Shown: piece after piece, positions 46,626 to 53,933 of the stretch
Numbering within the stretch: the first letter of the stretch is position 1
Layout of the letters: every line of letters begins with the position of its first letter
Origin: a virus
DNA: 53,933 nucleotides
Virus record (IMG/VR): IMGVR_UViG_3300047325_000011
Location: 1 to 53,933 of that record
Reading direction: 5' to 3' (one strand)
Position numbers and translations under genes: made by a program
Notes under the pieces: model-generated
The model's database searches: none
Seen by the model: only the letters and a program-made list of their open reading frames with translations
What the model was told of the DNA's origin: nothing

Positions 46626-47768
46626 ATGATCGAATCCACACGCTCCGCAGTCGAACGTCTCCTGGCAGATGGCAAGTCACACCGCGAGATCGCCAGGGAG
46701 CTGGACATCAGCCATGGCACGGTGAGCCACCACGCATCAGTCCTCAAGGTCCAAAGGGGCGCATCCGCGCTGCTGCATCCGGTTCCTGACGCTCACCAGG
46801 TCAAGGGAGTTTCTACGCTCCTGGACAAGGACGGCGTGATCAAGCAGCAGTGGATCAAGACCAACGTCGAGGAGCGTCGTGAGGAGCTGGCGAAGCAGGC
46901 CGCTCTCGAAGCGATGATGGAGATGCTGCCAAGGCTGGAGCCGCTGCCGGGTCCGCCGACTTACTTGCACAACCTGATGACGGCCTACCCGTTCACCGAC
47001 TGCCACCTCGGCATGTTGAGCTGGGGCAAGGAAACCGGCGACAAGTGGGACATCGACATCGGTGAGCAGACCCTGCTGCAGGCGTTCGACATGATGTGCG
47101 CCAGCAGCCCCAACTCCGAGTACGGACTCGTGATGCAGATGGGTGATTTCCAGCACTTCGACGGCATGGTTCCCGTAACCCCGGAGCACGGGCACGTCCT
47201 GGACGCCGACAGCCGCTTCAGCAAGATCGTCAAGGTAGCGATCCGGGTGCAGCGCCAGATCATTGACCGGGCGCTCCGCAAGCACCGGTACGTCAAGGTG
47301 ATCGTCGCTGACGCGAACCACGACCCAAGCTCCCAGGTATGGGCGCGGCACATGCTGTCGGCCCTGTACGAGAACGAGCCACGGGTCGAGGTGGTACAAT
47401 GTGAGAACCCGTACCCCGTCATCCAGCACGGGAAGACCATGCTCGCCGTCCACCACGGACACAAGGTCAAGAACGAGGAGCTGCCGGGTATTTTCGCGAC
47501 GATGTACGCCCCGATGTGGGGCCAGACCACGCGCCGGTACTGCCACGTCGGGCACCGCCACCACAAGGAGGTGCAGGCGAAGGAGTTCAACGGCATGATC
47601 GTTGAGCAGCACCAGACCATCGCAGCCAAGGACGCCTACGCCGTGCGCGGGGGGTGGCTTGCGCAACGCTCCATCACCTCGATCACGTACAGTGACCGCT
47701 ACGGGGAAGTCGGCAGATCGACCGTCACCCCTGAGATGCTACCCGTAAATGCCGAATTCCAACGATGA
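46626..47768 (+). CDS. HTH-metallophosphoesterase fusion protein
   Basis: 380 residues from ATG 46626. The N-terminal helix-turn-helix (about 18-40: SHREIARELDISHGTVSHHA) is followed by a linker. A calcineurin-type phosphoesterase domain then shows motifs in order: D125-x-H127 (FTDCHLG), G173-D174 (QMGDFQHFD), N231-H232-D233, H276-H277-G-H279 and G309-H310-x-H312. These bind two metals. It could be a DNA-guided nuclease or phosphatase. Position next to SPFH and inside the ejection block is unusual. Overlaps the next gene by 20 bases. Confidence 0.75.
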   Translation: MIESTRSAVERLLADGKSHREIARELDISHGTVSHHASVLKVQRGASALLHPVPDAHQVKGVSTLLDKDGVIKQQWIKTNVEERREELAKQAALEAMMEMLPRLEPLPGPPTYLHNLMTAYPFTDCHLGMLSWGKETGDKWDIDIGEQTLLQAFDMMCASSPNSEYGLVMQMGDFQHFDGMVPVTPEHGHVLDADSRFSKIVKVAIRVQRQIIDRALRKHRYVKVIVADANHDPSSQVWARHMLSALYENEPRVEVVQCENPYPVIQHGKTMLAVHHGHKVKNEELPGIFATMYAPMWGQTTRRYCHVGHRHHKEVQAKEFNGMIVEQHQTIAAKDAYAVRGGWLAQRSITSITYSDRYGEVGRSTVTPEMLPVNAEFQR

Positions 47769-50700
47769 AACAGCAATCAGTGCCCCGTACCCAACGGACC
47801 AGGAACTACTGGCCGCTCTAGGGCGTGCCAACGCATCCGGGGACAAGGTAACCGCGCAGCGCATCGGTCAGATGCTGCTGCACAACTCCTACCGCTCGAC
47901 CCAGCCGCATCTGCCGGAAGCACCAGGCGTCACCGTGGATGGTGGTCCTCCCGCATCCAGGCAAGACACCGATTACCTCGGGATGCTCAAGTACCTGGCG
48001 CAGGACGCCGTGGTGAACGTCGCCAGCGGCATCGACGCGGTCGGCAACCTCCCACGCAACCTGATACAGAACGGCTGGGACAAGGGCATGGACAAGGCTG
48101 CGAATGACATGGCTGCGTTCCAGGCTAAGTACGGCCCATCAGACCCATCTGACGCGGTCGTCAACGCCTACGGTGACAGCATCGCACCCGCAGTAGACGT
48201 CGCCAAAAGCATCCCAGAGGTGCGCGGGCTTGGCATGATCTCGGACGCCTACGGCAGCGCCGTGGACGAACTCGCTGCCCAGGCTGGGCACGCGGACCCC
48301 AGGCTCTCCGGTGCCGTCGGTGCCATCGGCCATTCCTTGCCCATGCTGCTGAACCCGGAGACGCTCCTGGGCAAGTACGCCGGAGAAGCTGCCGCCGAAG
48401 GTACTGCCGCACTCCGCTCCGCCCCAAAGCCCTCTCCGTCGGCCACAGACCCCTTCCCGCTGGACTCCCCGCTCAAGTTCACCCCCAGTGACGATGGCCG
48501 GGTGCATCTCAACTCGACGCCGGGTGCCCTGGAGCGGGAAGGTGAGGCTGCCAGACGTTCTGCGGCCCCGGTTTTCACCAAGTCCACGGTACCCACATCC
48601 GAGGTGGACCTGTCGCACCTCACGCCCCCCAGCTTCAGCCCGCCAGACAATGCCATCAGCGTCGTAGCCCACGACCCGGAGACCGGTCAGTTGGTTGGGC
48701 ATTCCACCTTCGTCCCTCGCGGCAATGCGATGCAATCCCTTCGGATGGACGTAGACCCGGCCTACCGTGGGATCGGTGTCGGCCCCGCGCTGCTACAGGA
48801 CGCTGTCGGCCACGCACACGGTCAGGGGATGGACTTCCTGTCCGACAGCCAGGTCAGCATCCCAGCCGCGAGAACGTACGAGAAGCTGAAGGGCGTGAAC
48901 CTGGTCCGCAACCCCGACGTCGATCACATCATGGACGAGACTGACGGCCAGGTGGGCAGATCCCAGAACGGGCAGCCCGTGTACTCAATCCCCGCCGCCA
49001 GCCACGCAGACGACGCGCTCGAAGGTGAGCCTGAGCCGAACAGCTGGATCGCGAGCCAGGCGTACGCCGAGGGCGGCGGCGCGGAGATGGAGCCTGTCCT
49101 GGGTGGCCTGTCCAAGCTCGCAGAACGATTCGCGACCCGCGACCCGCACATCGCGCAAGCTGTAGCCGACCACGCCATCGAGAAGGGCGGCATCACGTAC
49201 CACCCGACGACTTCGACGCAGCCCACCGCTGGGTACGCTGTCACCAACGCATACCCTGGCCGTGAGGCAGTACTCAACCGCCCCATTACCGGCCCAGACG
49301 TCCACAGCTTCATCACCAAGAACGCCGACGTCTTCGGTAACGACATGTCAGCCCACTTCGGCGCCTGGAAGAACGGCGACGACTGGTACATGGACGTGGC
49401 CCACATTGACCCGGACCTGGAGAGCGCGCTCGGGAAGGCCAAGGACAGCAACCAGCAGGCGATCTACGACCTGGGCAGCGGGCAGGACATCCCCAACCCT
49501 CACTACCAGCCCCCGCAGCAGCCTACACCTTCCTGGGGCGGGCAACCGAGTGACAAGATCCGACAGGTCGCGGAGCAGTACATGCAGCAGGCGGGGCTGC
49601 CGTACAACCCGCCGAAGTCGCTGGTCTCCGTAGATCCCAACCGCAGCAGGGCAATTGCGCAAGCCTACGAGGAGATGCAGCACGCCCCTAACGACCCCAA
49701 GGTAGCCGCCAGCTACCAGGCACTGATCCGGGAGACGATGGCGCAGTACCAGGCCGCGAAGGCTGCGGGGCTGAAGGCGGAGTTCATCCCGCCCGGTTCA
49801 CCGGACCCGTACGGCAACCCCAGGAATGTGATCAAGGACATCCACGAGAACAACCACATGTGGGTGTTCCCTACCGACGCAGGCTTCGGCTCGGACCCGT
49901 CCATCGACGTCAGCGACAACCCCCTGCTGGGGCAGTCCGGGGAGAGCTTCAACGGCATCCCGGCGACGCACAACGACATCTTCCGGGTGGTGCATGACTA
50001 CTTCGGGCACGCCAAGGAGGGCAACGGCTTCCGCGCCAATGGCGAGGAGAACGCATGGCTGCAGCACTCCAGGATGTACAGCCCAGAAGCACTACCGGCG
50101 ATGACGAGCGAGACCCGTGGCCAGAACAGCTGGGTGAACTTCGGGCCGCACGCAGAAGCCAACAGGGGTGCCTCAGGTGCGGACACTATCTACGCCCCGC
50201 AGAAGGTTGGGCTTCTGCCTGACCAGTTCACCGATCCAGACGCGAGCTACGGATCCGGCGTCCCGCACTTCGCGGACGGTGGCCCAGCTGAGCTGGATCC
50301 TGTGCTTGGTGCTCTAAGTAAGCTCGGGGCGCGGTACGCCGCACGCCTCAACCCGCAGGCCGAACACCTCGCGGAGCGCGCCGCAGAGGCTCCGTCCCTG
50401 ACCTACAACCCCACGACCGGCGACTTGCCGCATGAGGGGTACCTGGTCCCACAGCCAGGCATGTCTATGTCCCTGGACTCGGACGCTACGCCTGGCGACT
50501 TCCACGACTTCATGCTCCAGCACCAGGACGCCTTCGAGAACCCCAAGGCCGTGATCCACGCCGAGAAGGATCCCAACGGCAACGGCAGCTTCCTGCACGT
50601 CGCGATCCACGAGCCTGACTTCGAGGGCGCGATGGCTGCGGCGCAGAGCTTCGGCGCCCCAGGGGTGCGAGAGATCCACACCGGCAAGAACTTCTCTGCG

Positions 50701-51924
50701 GCTGGGCCAGCTCCGCTGGTTGCTGGGCAGGAGCCTGTCGAGCACGAGTACTTGGATGACAACAAGTCCTTCGCGAAGAACGCACTGATCAACGAGCCGG
50801 TAGCCAGCAGGCCACTGGACGAGTACGACAGGATTCACTACCCGCCGCAGCAAAGCACTCCATGGACCCCAGGGCGGCAGACCGTCACCAACCCGGTCAG
50901 GAACTACGCCCCCGGAATATACGGACCAACCAAGGAAGTCGTTGACCAGGCGGCTGATCTTGCTAGCCAGTCACCAGAGAACCCGATGATGCGGCGCCTG
51001 TTTGGTGTAACCAGGCAAGACCTGGCAGACATAGGTGCCGGTCGTCAGGGGAACCTGCTTGGGCAGCCAAAGGGATACAAACGCAACCCCGAAGGCAGCC
51101 AGTCTGCGCTCAACATTATGACCCCCCAGAACGCGCAGCGCCTGGTTGACGCTCTGGACTACGCAAGAACCAAGCCCGAACTGTCTACCGGCATGACCGG
51201 GTGGTATGTCATGGACCCGGCCTACCAGCGCATCCTGCATCTCGTTGGTGACGAGGACCAGGCGAAACGGATATATGACCAACTGAATACGTACCAAGCC
51301 ATCAGCAGCCCACAGACCCCGGTGGACCGGGAGCTGAACGTCGCCGGGACCGCGCACTGGCTCAAGAACGCGGGACGCTGGAGCGACTACCAGAACATGG
51401 TGGACGCAGGTAAGGCTGGCCAGAACCCGGCAGACATCCAGGACTTGATGACGCACGTCTACCACAACAGCCAGAACGTCCCAGCGATGAACAGGTACAA
51501 CGAGCGCGGGGTCATAGGCAGCGTCCCGATGGACGCCCCCAAGGCGTACGTTTATGGGGAGGCCAGTAACGTGCCAGAGATCGGCAACCAGACTCGGACC
51601 CCGGTGGGCGACACGCATTTCTCAAGTGCGGTTGGGCTGCTCGACACCAGGACCGCAAAAGACCCCAAGGGGTCTGTCAGCACCGAGGAACTTCAGACTT
51701 TTGCTCCCTGGTTCAGGTCTCATGTAGCTGACCGGGCTGGCTACGAGTCGGTCCCGGCACAGGCCAACCTGTGGGGTATCTTTGCGCCGCAGACTGGGGT
51801 GCGCAGCGGTATCGGGATGCCGAAGCTGGAGCTGATGACCCAGGAGATACAGAACCTAGCAGACCGCGCTGGCGTTTCTCCTGAGACCGCCAGAGACATG
51901 TACCTACTGGGGCAGAGACCCTAG
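47749..51924 (+). CDS. Giant polyvalent/ejection protein with GNAT-like domain and internal duplication
   Basis: 1391 residues from ATG 47749. The N-terminus (DQELLAALGRANASGDKVTA) shares the GD...A motif of the 43971 protein. About residues 300-390 look like a GNAT acetyltransferase (MDVDPAYRGIGVGPALLQDA). Two related blocks begin near 441 (GGGAEMEPVLGGLSKL) and 842 (GGPAELDPVLGALSKL), each ending with PD.E.A..A. Between them lies a His-rich domain (RVVHDYFGHAKEGNGFRANG, about 746-765). The C-terminal 300 residues are another conserved phage polyvalent domain. Such proteins are injected with the DNA. Confidence 0.7.
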   Translation: MPNSNDETAISAPYPTDQELLAALGRANASGDKVTAQRIGQMLLHNSYRSTQPHLPEAPGVTVDGGPPASRQDTDYLGMLKYLAQDAVVNVASGIDAVGNLPRNLIQNGWDKGMDKAANDMAAFQAKYGPSDPSDAVVNAYGDSIAPAVDVAKSIPEVRGLGMISDAYGSAVDELAAQAGHADPRLSGAVGAIGHSLPMLLNPETLLGKYAGEAAAEGTAALRSAPKPSPSATDPFPLDSPLKFTPSDDGRVHLNSTPGALEREGEAARRSAAPVFTKSTVPTSEVDLSHLTPPSFSPPDNAISVVAHDPETGQLVGHSTFVPRGNAMQSLRMDVDPAYRGIGVGPALLQDAVGHAHGQGMDFLSDSQVSIPAARTYEKLKGVNLVRNPDVDHIMDETDGQVGRSQNGQPVYSIPAASHADDALEGEPEPNSWIASQAYAEGGGAEMEPVLGGLSKLAERFATRDPHIAQAVADHAIEKGGITYHPTTSTQPTAGYAVTNAYPGREAVLNRPITGPDVHSFITKNADVFGNDMSAHFGAWKNGDDWYMDVAHIDPDLESALGKAKDSNQQAIYDLGSGQDIPNPHYQPPQQPTPSWGGQPSDKIRQVAEQYMQQAGLPYNPPKSLVSVDPNRSRAIAQAYEEMQHAPNDPKVAASYQALIRETMAQYQAAKAAGLKAEFIPPGSPDPYGNPRNVIKDIHENNHMWVFPTDAGFGSDPSIDVSDNPLLGQSGESFNGIPATHNDIFRVVHDYFGHAKEGNGFRANGEENAWLQHSRMYSPEALPAMTSETRGQNSWVNFGPHAEANRGASGADTIYAPQKVGLLPDQFTDPDASYGSGVPHFADGGPAELDPVLGALSKLGARYAARLNPQAEHLAERAAEAPSLTYNPTTGDLPHEGYLVPQPGMSMSLDSDATPGDFHDFMLQHQDAFENPKAVIHAEKDPNGNGSFLHVAIHEPDFEGAMAAAQSFGAPGVREIHTGKNFSAAGPAPLVAGQEPVEHEYLDDNKSFAKNALINEPVASRPLDEYDRIHYPPQQSTPWTPGRQTVTNPVRNYAPGIYGPTKEVVDQAADLASQSPENPMMRRLFGVTRQDLADIGAGRQGNLLGQPKGYKRNPEGSQSALNIMTPQNAQRLVDALDYARTKPELSTGMTGWYVMDPAYQRILHLVGDEDQAKRIYDQLNTYQAISSPQTPVDRELNVAGTAHWLKNAGRWSDYQNMVDAGKAGQNPADIQDLMTHVYHNSQNVPAMNRYNERGVIGSVPMDAPKAYVYGEASNVPEIGNQTRTPVGDTHFSSAVGLLDTRTAKDPKGSVSTEELQTFAPWFRSHVADRAGYESVPAQANLWGIFAPQTGVRSGIGMPKLELMTQEIQNLADRAGVSPETARDMYLLGQRP

Positions 51925-52160
51925 ACCGCTCTGTCAGATTGTGACTCAAGATCTCGCCCGATCCGCATGATCTCACCAACCGCAGGATGCACCGGCATTG
52001 GTAGCACCAATTTGGCGTAGTCCCAGAACTTTACTATCGCCGCCTCAAGCTCGCGGATGCGCTCTTGATGCTTGAACAGTGTTGCCGACTGCTCCCACAG
52101 CCCGCAGTCGCACGGCATGCCCTTCTGCACGTAGCCACAATTGCCAGCATGCTCACTCAT
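51921..52160 (-). CDS. Small Cys-containing coiled-coil protein
   Basis: 79 residues on the minus strand, ATG complementary to 52158-52160. GNCGYVQKGMPCDCGLWEQ gives three Cys for a small metal site; then FKHQERIRELEAAIVKFWDY forms a coiled coil. Its stop lies in the CTAG shared with the convergent plus-strand gene. Starts eight bases before the upstream gene ends. Resembles the coiled-coil genes upstream. Function unknown. Confidence 0.65.
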   Translation of the reverse strand: MSEHAGNCGYVQKGMPCDCGLWEQSATLFKHQERIRELEAAIVKFWDYAKLVLPMPVHPAVGEIMRIGRDLESQSDRAV

Positions 52161-52869
52161 TCTCTGCTCCCCGGTCCAAAGCGGTTTCAATGAGCTGACG
52201 GAAGTCTTCGTCCATTCCTTGCTTGCGCACCAGCGAATACAAATCACTCAGCGCCGCCTCAAGCTCGCATATACGCAATCGCCGTGTCTCGCTGACTTTT
52301 ACCTCACTATTGCGCACGCTTTGGATCTCGTTAATTTGAAATTCAAGCTCGCGGATGCGGCCCTTTGCCGCCACGATCATCTTGTGGTGATGTAGCTCAG
52401 GATACGGTGTCTCTGTGTCGTAATTCAGGTTCTCAATCAGCCTTTGTAGCTTGATTGCATACTCGATATCGACATTACCGCTGGCGAGGGCGGCGCGGGC
52501 TTGCATATCAGCGGGCATCAACTTAGCTGCCGTAGCATCAGCAGCGCCTACCGCATCCCAGTCTTTGGCGTGCCAATACTCAAGCACGCACGCTTCAAGC
52601 TCAGCGATGCGGGCCTCCAGCACCGGGACTCGCGGATCACCCATGCGCTGACGCTCGTCGGTTTGTGGTTCCATCAAGTCGTATCTAGCGACTTGGGTCC
52701 GCATCCATGGATATTGCTCCGCGCTTTCGTCGCGGTCGTCCGCTTCGTAAGCGATGCAGTCGCATTCCTCGACGTGGCACGCGGTCGAGCCGGAATACTT
52801 CGGATCGTGTCCGTGCTCCTCTATGGCGTGACCGCACTGGCAAGGTTCGAATCCGGTTCTTTCAGTCAT
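52153..52869 (-). CDS. Zinc-ribbon and coiled-coil protein
   Basis: 238 residues on the minus strand, start complementary to 52867-52869. The N-terminal CQCGHAIEEHGHDPKYSG plus ACHVEECDC is a Cys/His cluster for one or two zinc ions. It is followed by several short coiled coils (EARIAELEACVLEYWHAKDW, GRIRELEFQINEIQ, LRICELEAALSDL). A 79-bp stretch (52249-52327) is identical to one in the gene at 53362. Probably a small early regulatory or structural protein. No family is recognised. Confidence 0.65.
   Translation of the reverse strand: MTERTGFEPCQCGHAIEEHGHDPKYSGSTACHVEECDCIAYEADDRDESAEQYPWMRTQVARYDLMEPQTDERQRMGDPRVPVLEARIAELEACVLEYWHAKDWDAVGAADATAAKLMPADMQARAALASGNVDIEYAIKLQRLIENLNYDTETPYPELHHHKMIVAAKGRIRELEFQINEIQSVRNSEVKVSETRRLRICELEAALSDLYSLVRKQGMDEDFRQLIETALDRGAENE
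52249..52327. repeat. 79-bp perfect direct repeat, copy 1
   Basis: Identical base for base to 53518-53596 and read in the same frame in both minus-strand genes. The flanks diverge at once, indicating recent copying. Confidence 0.95.
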
Positions 52870-52912
52870 GTAGGTTCTCCTTTCCGGTCAGGTGCGGAGC
52901 GTGATAGTTGAG

Positions 52913-53365
52913 TCATGGCTTACCCTCGCCACTCGGAGCGGAGCATCGTTCCATGATTAGCAGCCCGCTTCCGGTTCGTCCGCATCGACGCCATCCGGCT
53001 TTGCGAAAGCAAAATCCAGGGTTCGTTGAGGCGATCCTTTCCGGGTTGATGTAGGTGTAATGCCGGCTATCAGGCCAGAGGATATCAGCAATCGAATCCG
53101 CTTGGCGTATGAGGTCCGAGCTGCGGTGAGCTGACTCGTTGCGGAACACTGCGCAGTTGACGCCTTGCTGTCCGCTGTCGTCATGGAACTTGCGCCAGAC
53201 CCAGACGGCATCCGCTTGCGCCGTCCTGAGAACAACCTTTTCGCCGGGACCGACGAACAGGGTTCGCTTTCGCCCATCGGCGTATCGGTAGGCTGAATAA
53301 TGTCGCTCATACATGGCGAGACATGCCTTGTCGCCATCCTTCGTAAGCCACCATAGAGGATTCAT
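52913..53365 (-). CDS. Conserved phage protein (WWLT.DG..A / CFRKAG type)
   Basis: 150 residues on the minus strand, start complementary to 53363-53365. Matches a widespread uncharacterised phage/bacterial family: LWWLTKDGDKACLAMYERHY (4-23), VLRTAQADAVWVW, VFRNESAHRSSDLIRQA (around 75-91), YTYINPERIASTNPGFCFRK, then a terminal GWRRCG and LLIMER. The function has not been established. ATGA overlap with the gene upstream on the same strand. Confidence 0.75.
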   Translation of the reverse strand: MNPLWWLTKDGDKACLAMYERHYSAYRYADGRKRTLFVGPGEKVVLRTAQADAVWVWRKFHDDSGQQGVNCAVFRNESAHRSSDLIRQADSIADILWPDSRHYTYINPERIASTNPGFCFRKAGWRRCGRTGSGLLIMERCSAPSGEGKP

Positions 53366-53658
53366 GCATGCTTCGCTCCCCGGTTCGCGGCTGTTGTGGC
53401 ACCTGAAGCCGCGTGTGCAAGGGCGGTATCCGCGATCTGGTTGACCTTGTACATGCGCGCGGCTACGTCGTGCTCGTCATCGGCGATGAACTGCTCAGAG
53501 TAGTCGGCTATCTCATGCAGCGCCGCCTCAAGCTCGCATATACGCAATCGCCGTGTCTCGCTGACTTTTACCTCACTATTGCGCACGCTTTGGATCAGCT
53601 CCGCGACCCCTCGCTGGCACAGGTAATGGGAGTCCAAATGTTTCTCGTCAAAGCTCAT
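53362..53658 (-). CDS. Coiled-coil protein sharing a segment with the 52153 gene
   Basis: 98 residues from the ATG complementary to 53656-53658, with GGAGG correctly spaced; a GTG/ATG at 53688 would add 10 residues. The first 30 residues are unique. Then VRNSEVKVSETRRLRICELE is identical to residues of the other protein because the DNA (53518-53596) is an exact copy of 52249-52327. The C-terminal part is helical and Ala-rich. Unknown function. Confidence 0.65.
   Translation of the reverse strand: MSFDEKHLDSHYLCQRGVAELIQSVRNSEVKVSETRRLRICELEAALHEIADYSEQFIADDEHDVAARMYKVNQIADTALAHAASGATTAANRGAKHA
53518..53596. repeat. 79-bp perfect direct repeat, copy 2
   Basis: Second copy of the repeat at 52249-52327. 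It encodes the VRNSEVKVSETRRLRICELE coiled-coil segment. Confidence 0.95.
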
Positions 53659-53893
53659 GATCTGATCCTCCGCTGTCGGTGATCCCATCGCAAATTTCCG
53701 ATTTCATATCTAAAACCAGATTGTCGTACTCGGCGTTGCTCAATTCAATGAACGATGTGGACCCACACGAGCCGTCTGGGTTAGCGGGCGAACGCACTGT
53801 GATGCGAACGCTTTTCATGTCGTCGTTACGACTTACGTTGATGTATGGGGGATATGGGTATGTTGCGGGCGTGTGCGCGGTAATGTATTTCAT
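53648..53893 (-). CDS. Small hypothetical protein
   Basis: 81 residues on the minus strand, ATG complementary to 53891-53893. YPPYINVSRNDDMKSVRITV, then PDGSCGSTSFIELSNAEYDN, resembles small phage alpha/beta proteins of unknown function. It overlaps the next gene by about ten bases. A later Met (residue 26) is a possible start, but the upstream part looks coding. Confidence 0.65.
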   Translation of the reverse strand: MKYITAHTPATYPYPPYINVSRNDDMKSVRITVRSPANPDGSCGSTSFIELSNAEYDNLVLDMKSEICDGITDSGGSDHEL

Positions 53894-53933
53894 CGGGGCA
53901 ACGGGAAGTTTCCCGTCCTCCGGTTGTTGATGA
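53890..53933 (-). CDS. C-terminal end of a minus-strand gene (5' partial)
   Basis: The complement reads ...INNRRTGNFPLPR then TGA, overlapping the next ATG as ATGA. A TG(K/N)FPLPR-type end is seen in small phage proteins. Only about 13 codons are in the window. Confidence 0.45.
   Translation of the reverse strand, partial: INNRRTGNFPLPR

Noticed and set aside
1-53933. CRISPR arrays, integrase, repressor, or tape-measure frameshift
   Set aside because: No regularly spaced repeats, tyrosine or serine recombinase motifs, CI-like genes or long coiled-coil tape measure were seen on either strand.

Overview
The window is most of the genome of a tailed double-stranded DNA phage with a short-tailed, P22-like (podovirus) plan. 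The evidence is a TerS/TerL/portal/scaffold/capsid block, an SU10/P22 gp4-type adaptor, a P22 gp10-like nozzle protein, and a run of large low-complexity ejection-type proteins. No tape-measure, sheath or baseplate genes are visible. The DNA is GC-rich, start codons are ATG/GTG with AGGAG-type ribosome binding sites, and most genes overlap by 1, 4 or 8 bases (ATGA, GTGA, TAATG). A GH108-type muramidase, a 3TM-type holin and a small predicted lipoprotein suggest a Gram-negative host. No integrase, repressor, DNA polymerase or helicase is seen, so the replication genes probably lie outside the window and nothing indicates lysogeny.

Layout, left to right. 1-6.3 kb (+): early/metabolic genes. These are an ssDNA-binding-like protein, a Fis-type HTH protein, DUF1367, a nucleotide-pool cassette (MazG-like, DUF6899, deoxyribosyltransferase-like, dATP/dGTP diphosphohydrolase-like), a RecB-family PD-(D/E)XK nuclease, small unknowns and an alanine-repeat protein. 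The block ends at a rho-independent terminator. 6.4-9.6 kb (+): three sigma70-like promoters, each with nearby inverted repeats, drive a DUF932 protein and a set of small proteins, several membrane-anchored. 9.6-18.7 kb (+): a nested set of overlapping reading frames, then TerS-like, small genes including two exported proteins, TerL and portal. 18.7-21.4 kb: small genes, a GroES-like co-chaperonin, and a non-coding stretch with tRNA-Pro(TGG), tRNA-Met(CAT) and a tRNA-like relic. 21.4-30.4 kb: scaffold, decoration-like proteins, major capsid protein, a self-contained endonuclease VII/zinc-finger homing cassette, further structural proteins, a Lys/Gly-rich protein and a connector. 30.4-38.0 kb: fibre-like proteins, a lysis cassette (endolysin, holin, coiled-coil membrane protein), adaptor, nozzle and receptor-binding candidate. 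38.0-51.9 kb: ejection-type proteins including a 1391-residue polyvalent protein. They are interrupted by an SPFH/stomatin-like gene and an HTH-metallophosphoesterase fusion gene. 51.9-53.9 kb (-): a convergent block of small genes, two of which share a 79-bp identical segment.

The points most worth following up are the SPFH plus HTH-phosphoesterase pair set among ejection genes, an aromatic-A-x-G-G motif recurring in four virion-type proteins, a YGQGP-ASFF motif shared by two adjacent proteins, micro-ORFs that bridge gaps between genes, the overlapping frames upstream of TerS, and the tRNA relic that seems to lack its anticodon loop. All calls come from reading the sequence and recalling family signatures; no database search was run.
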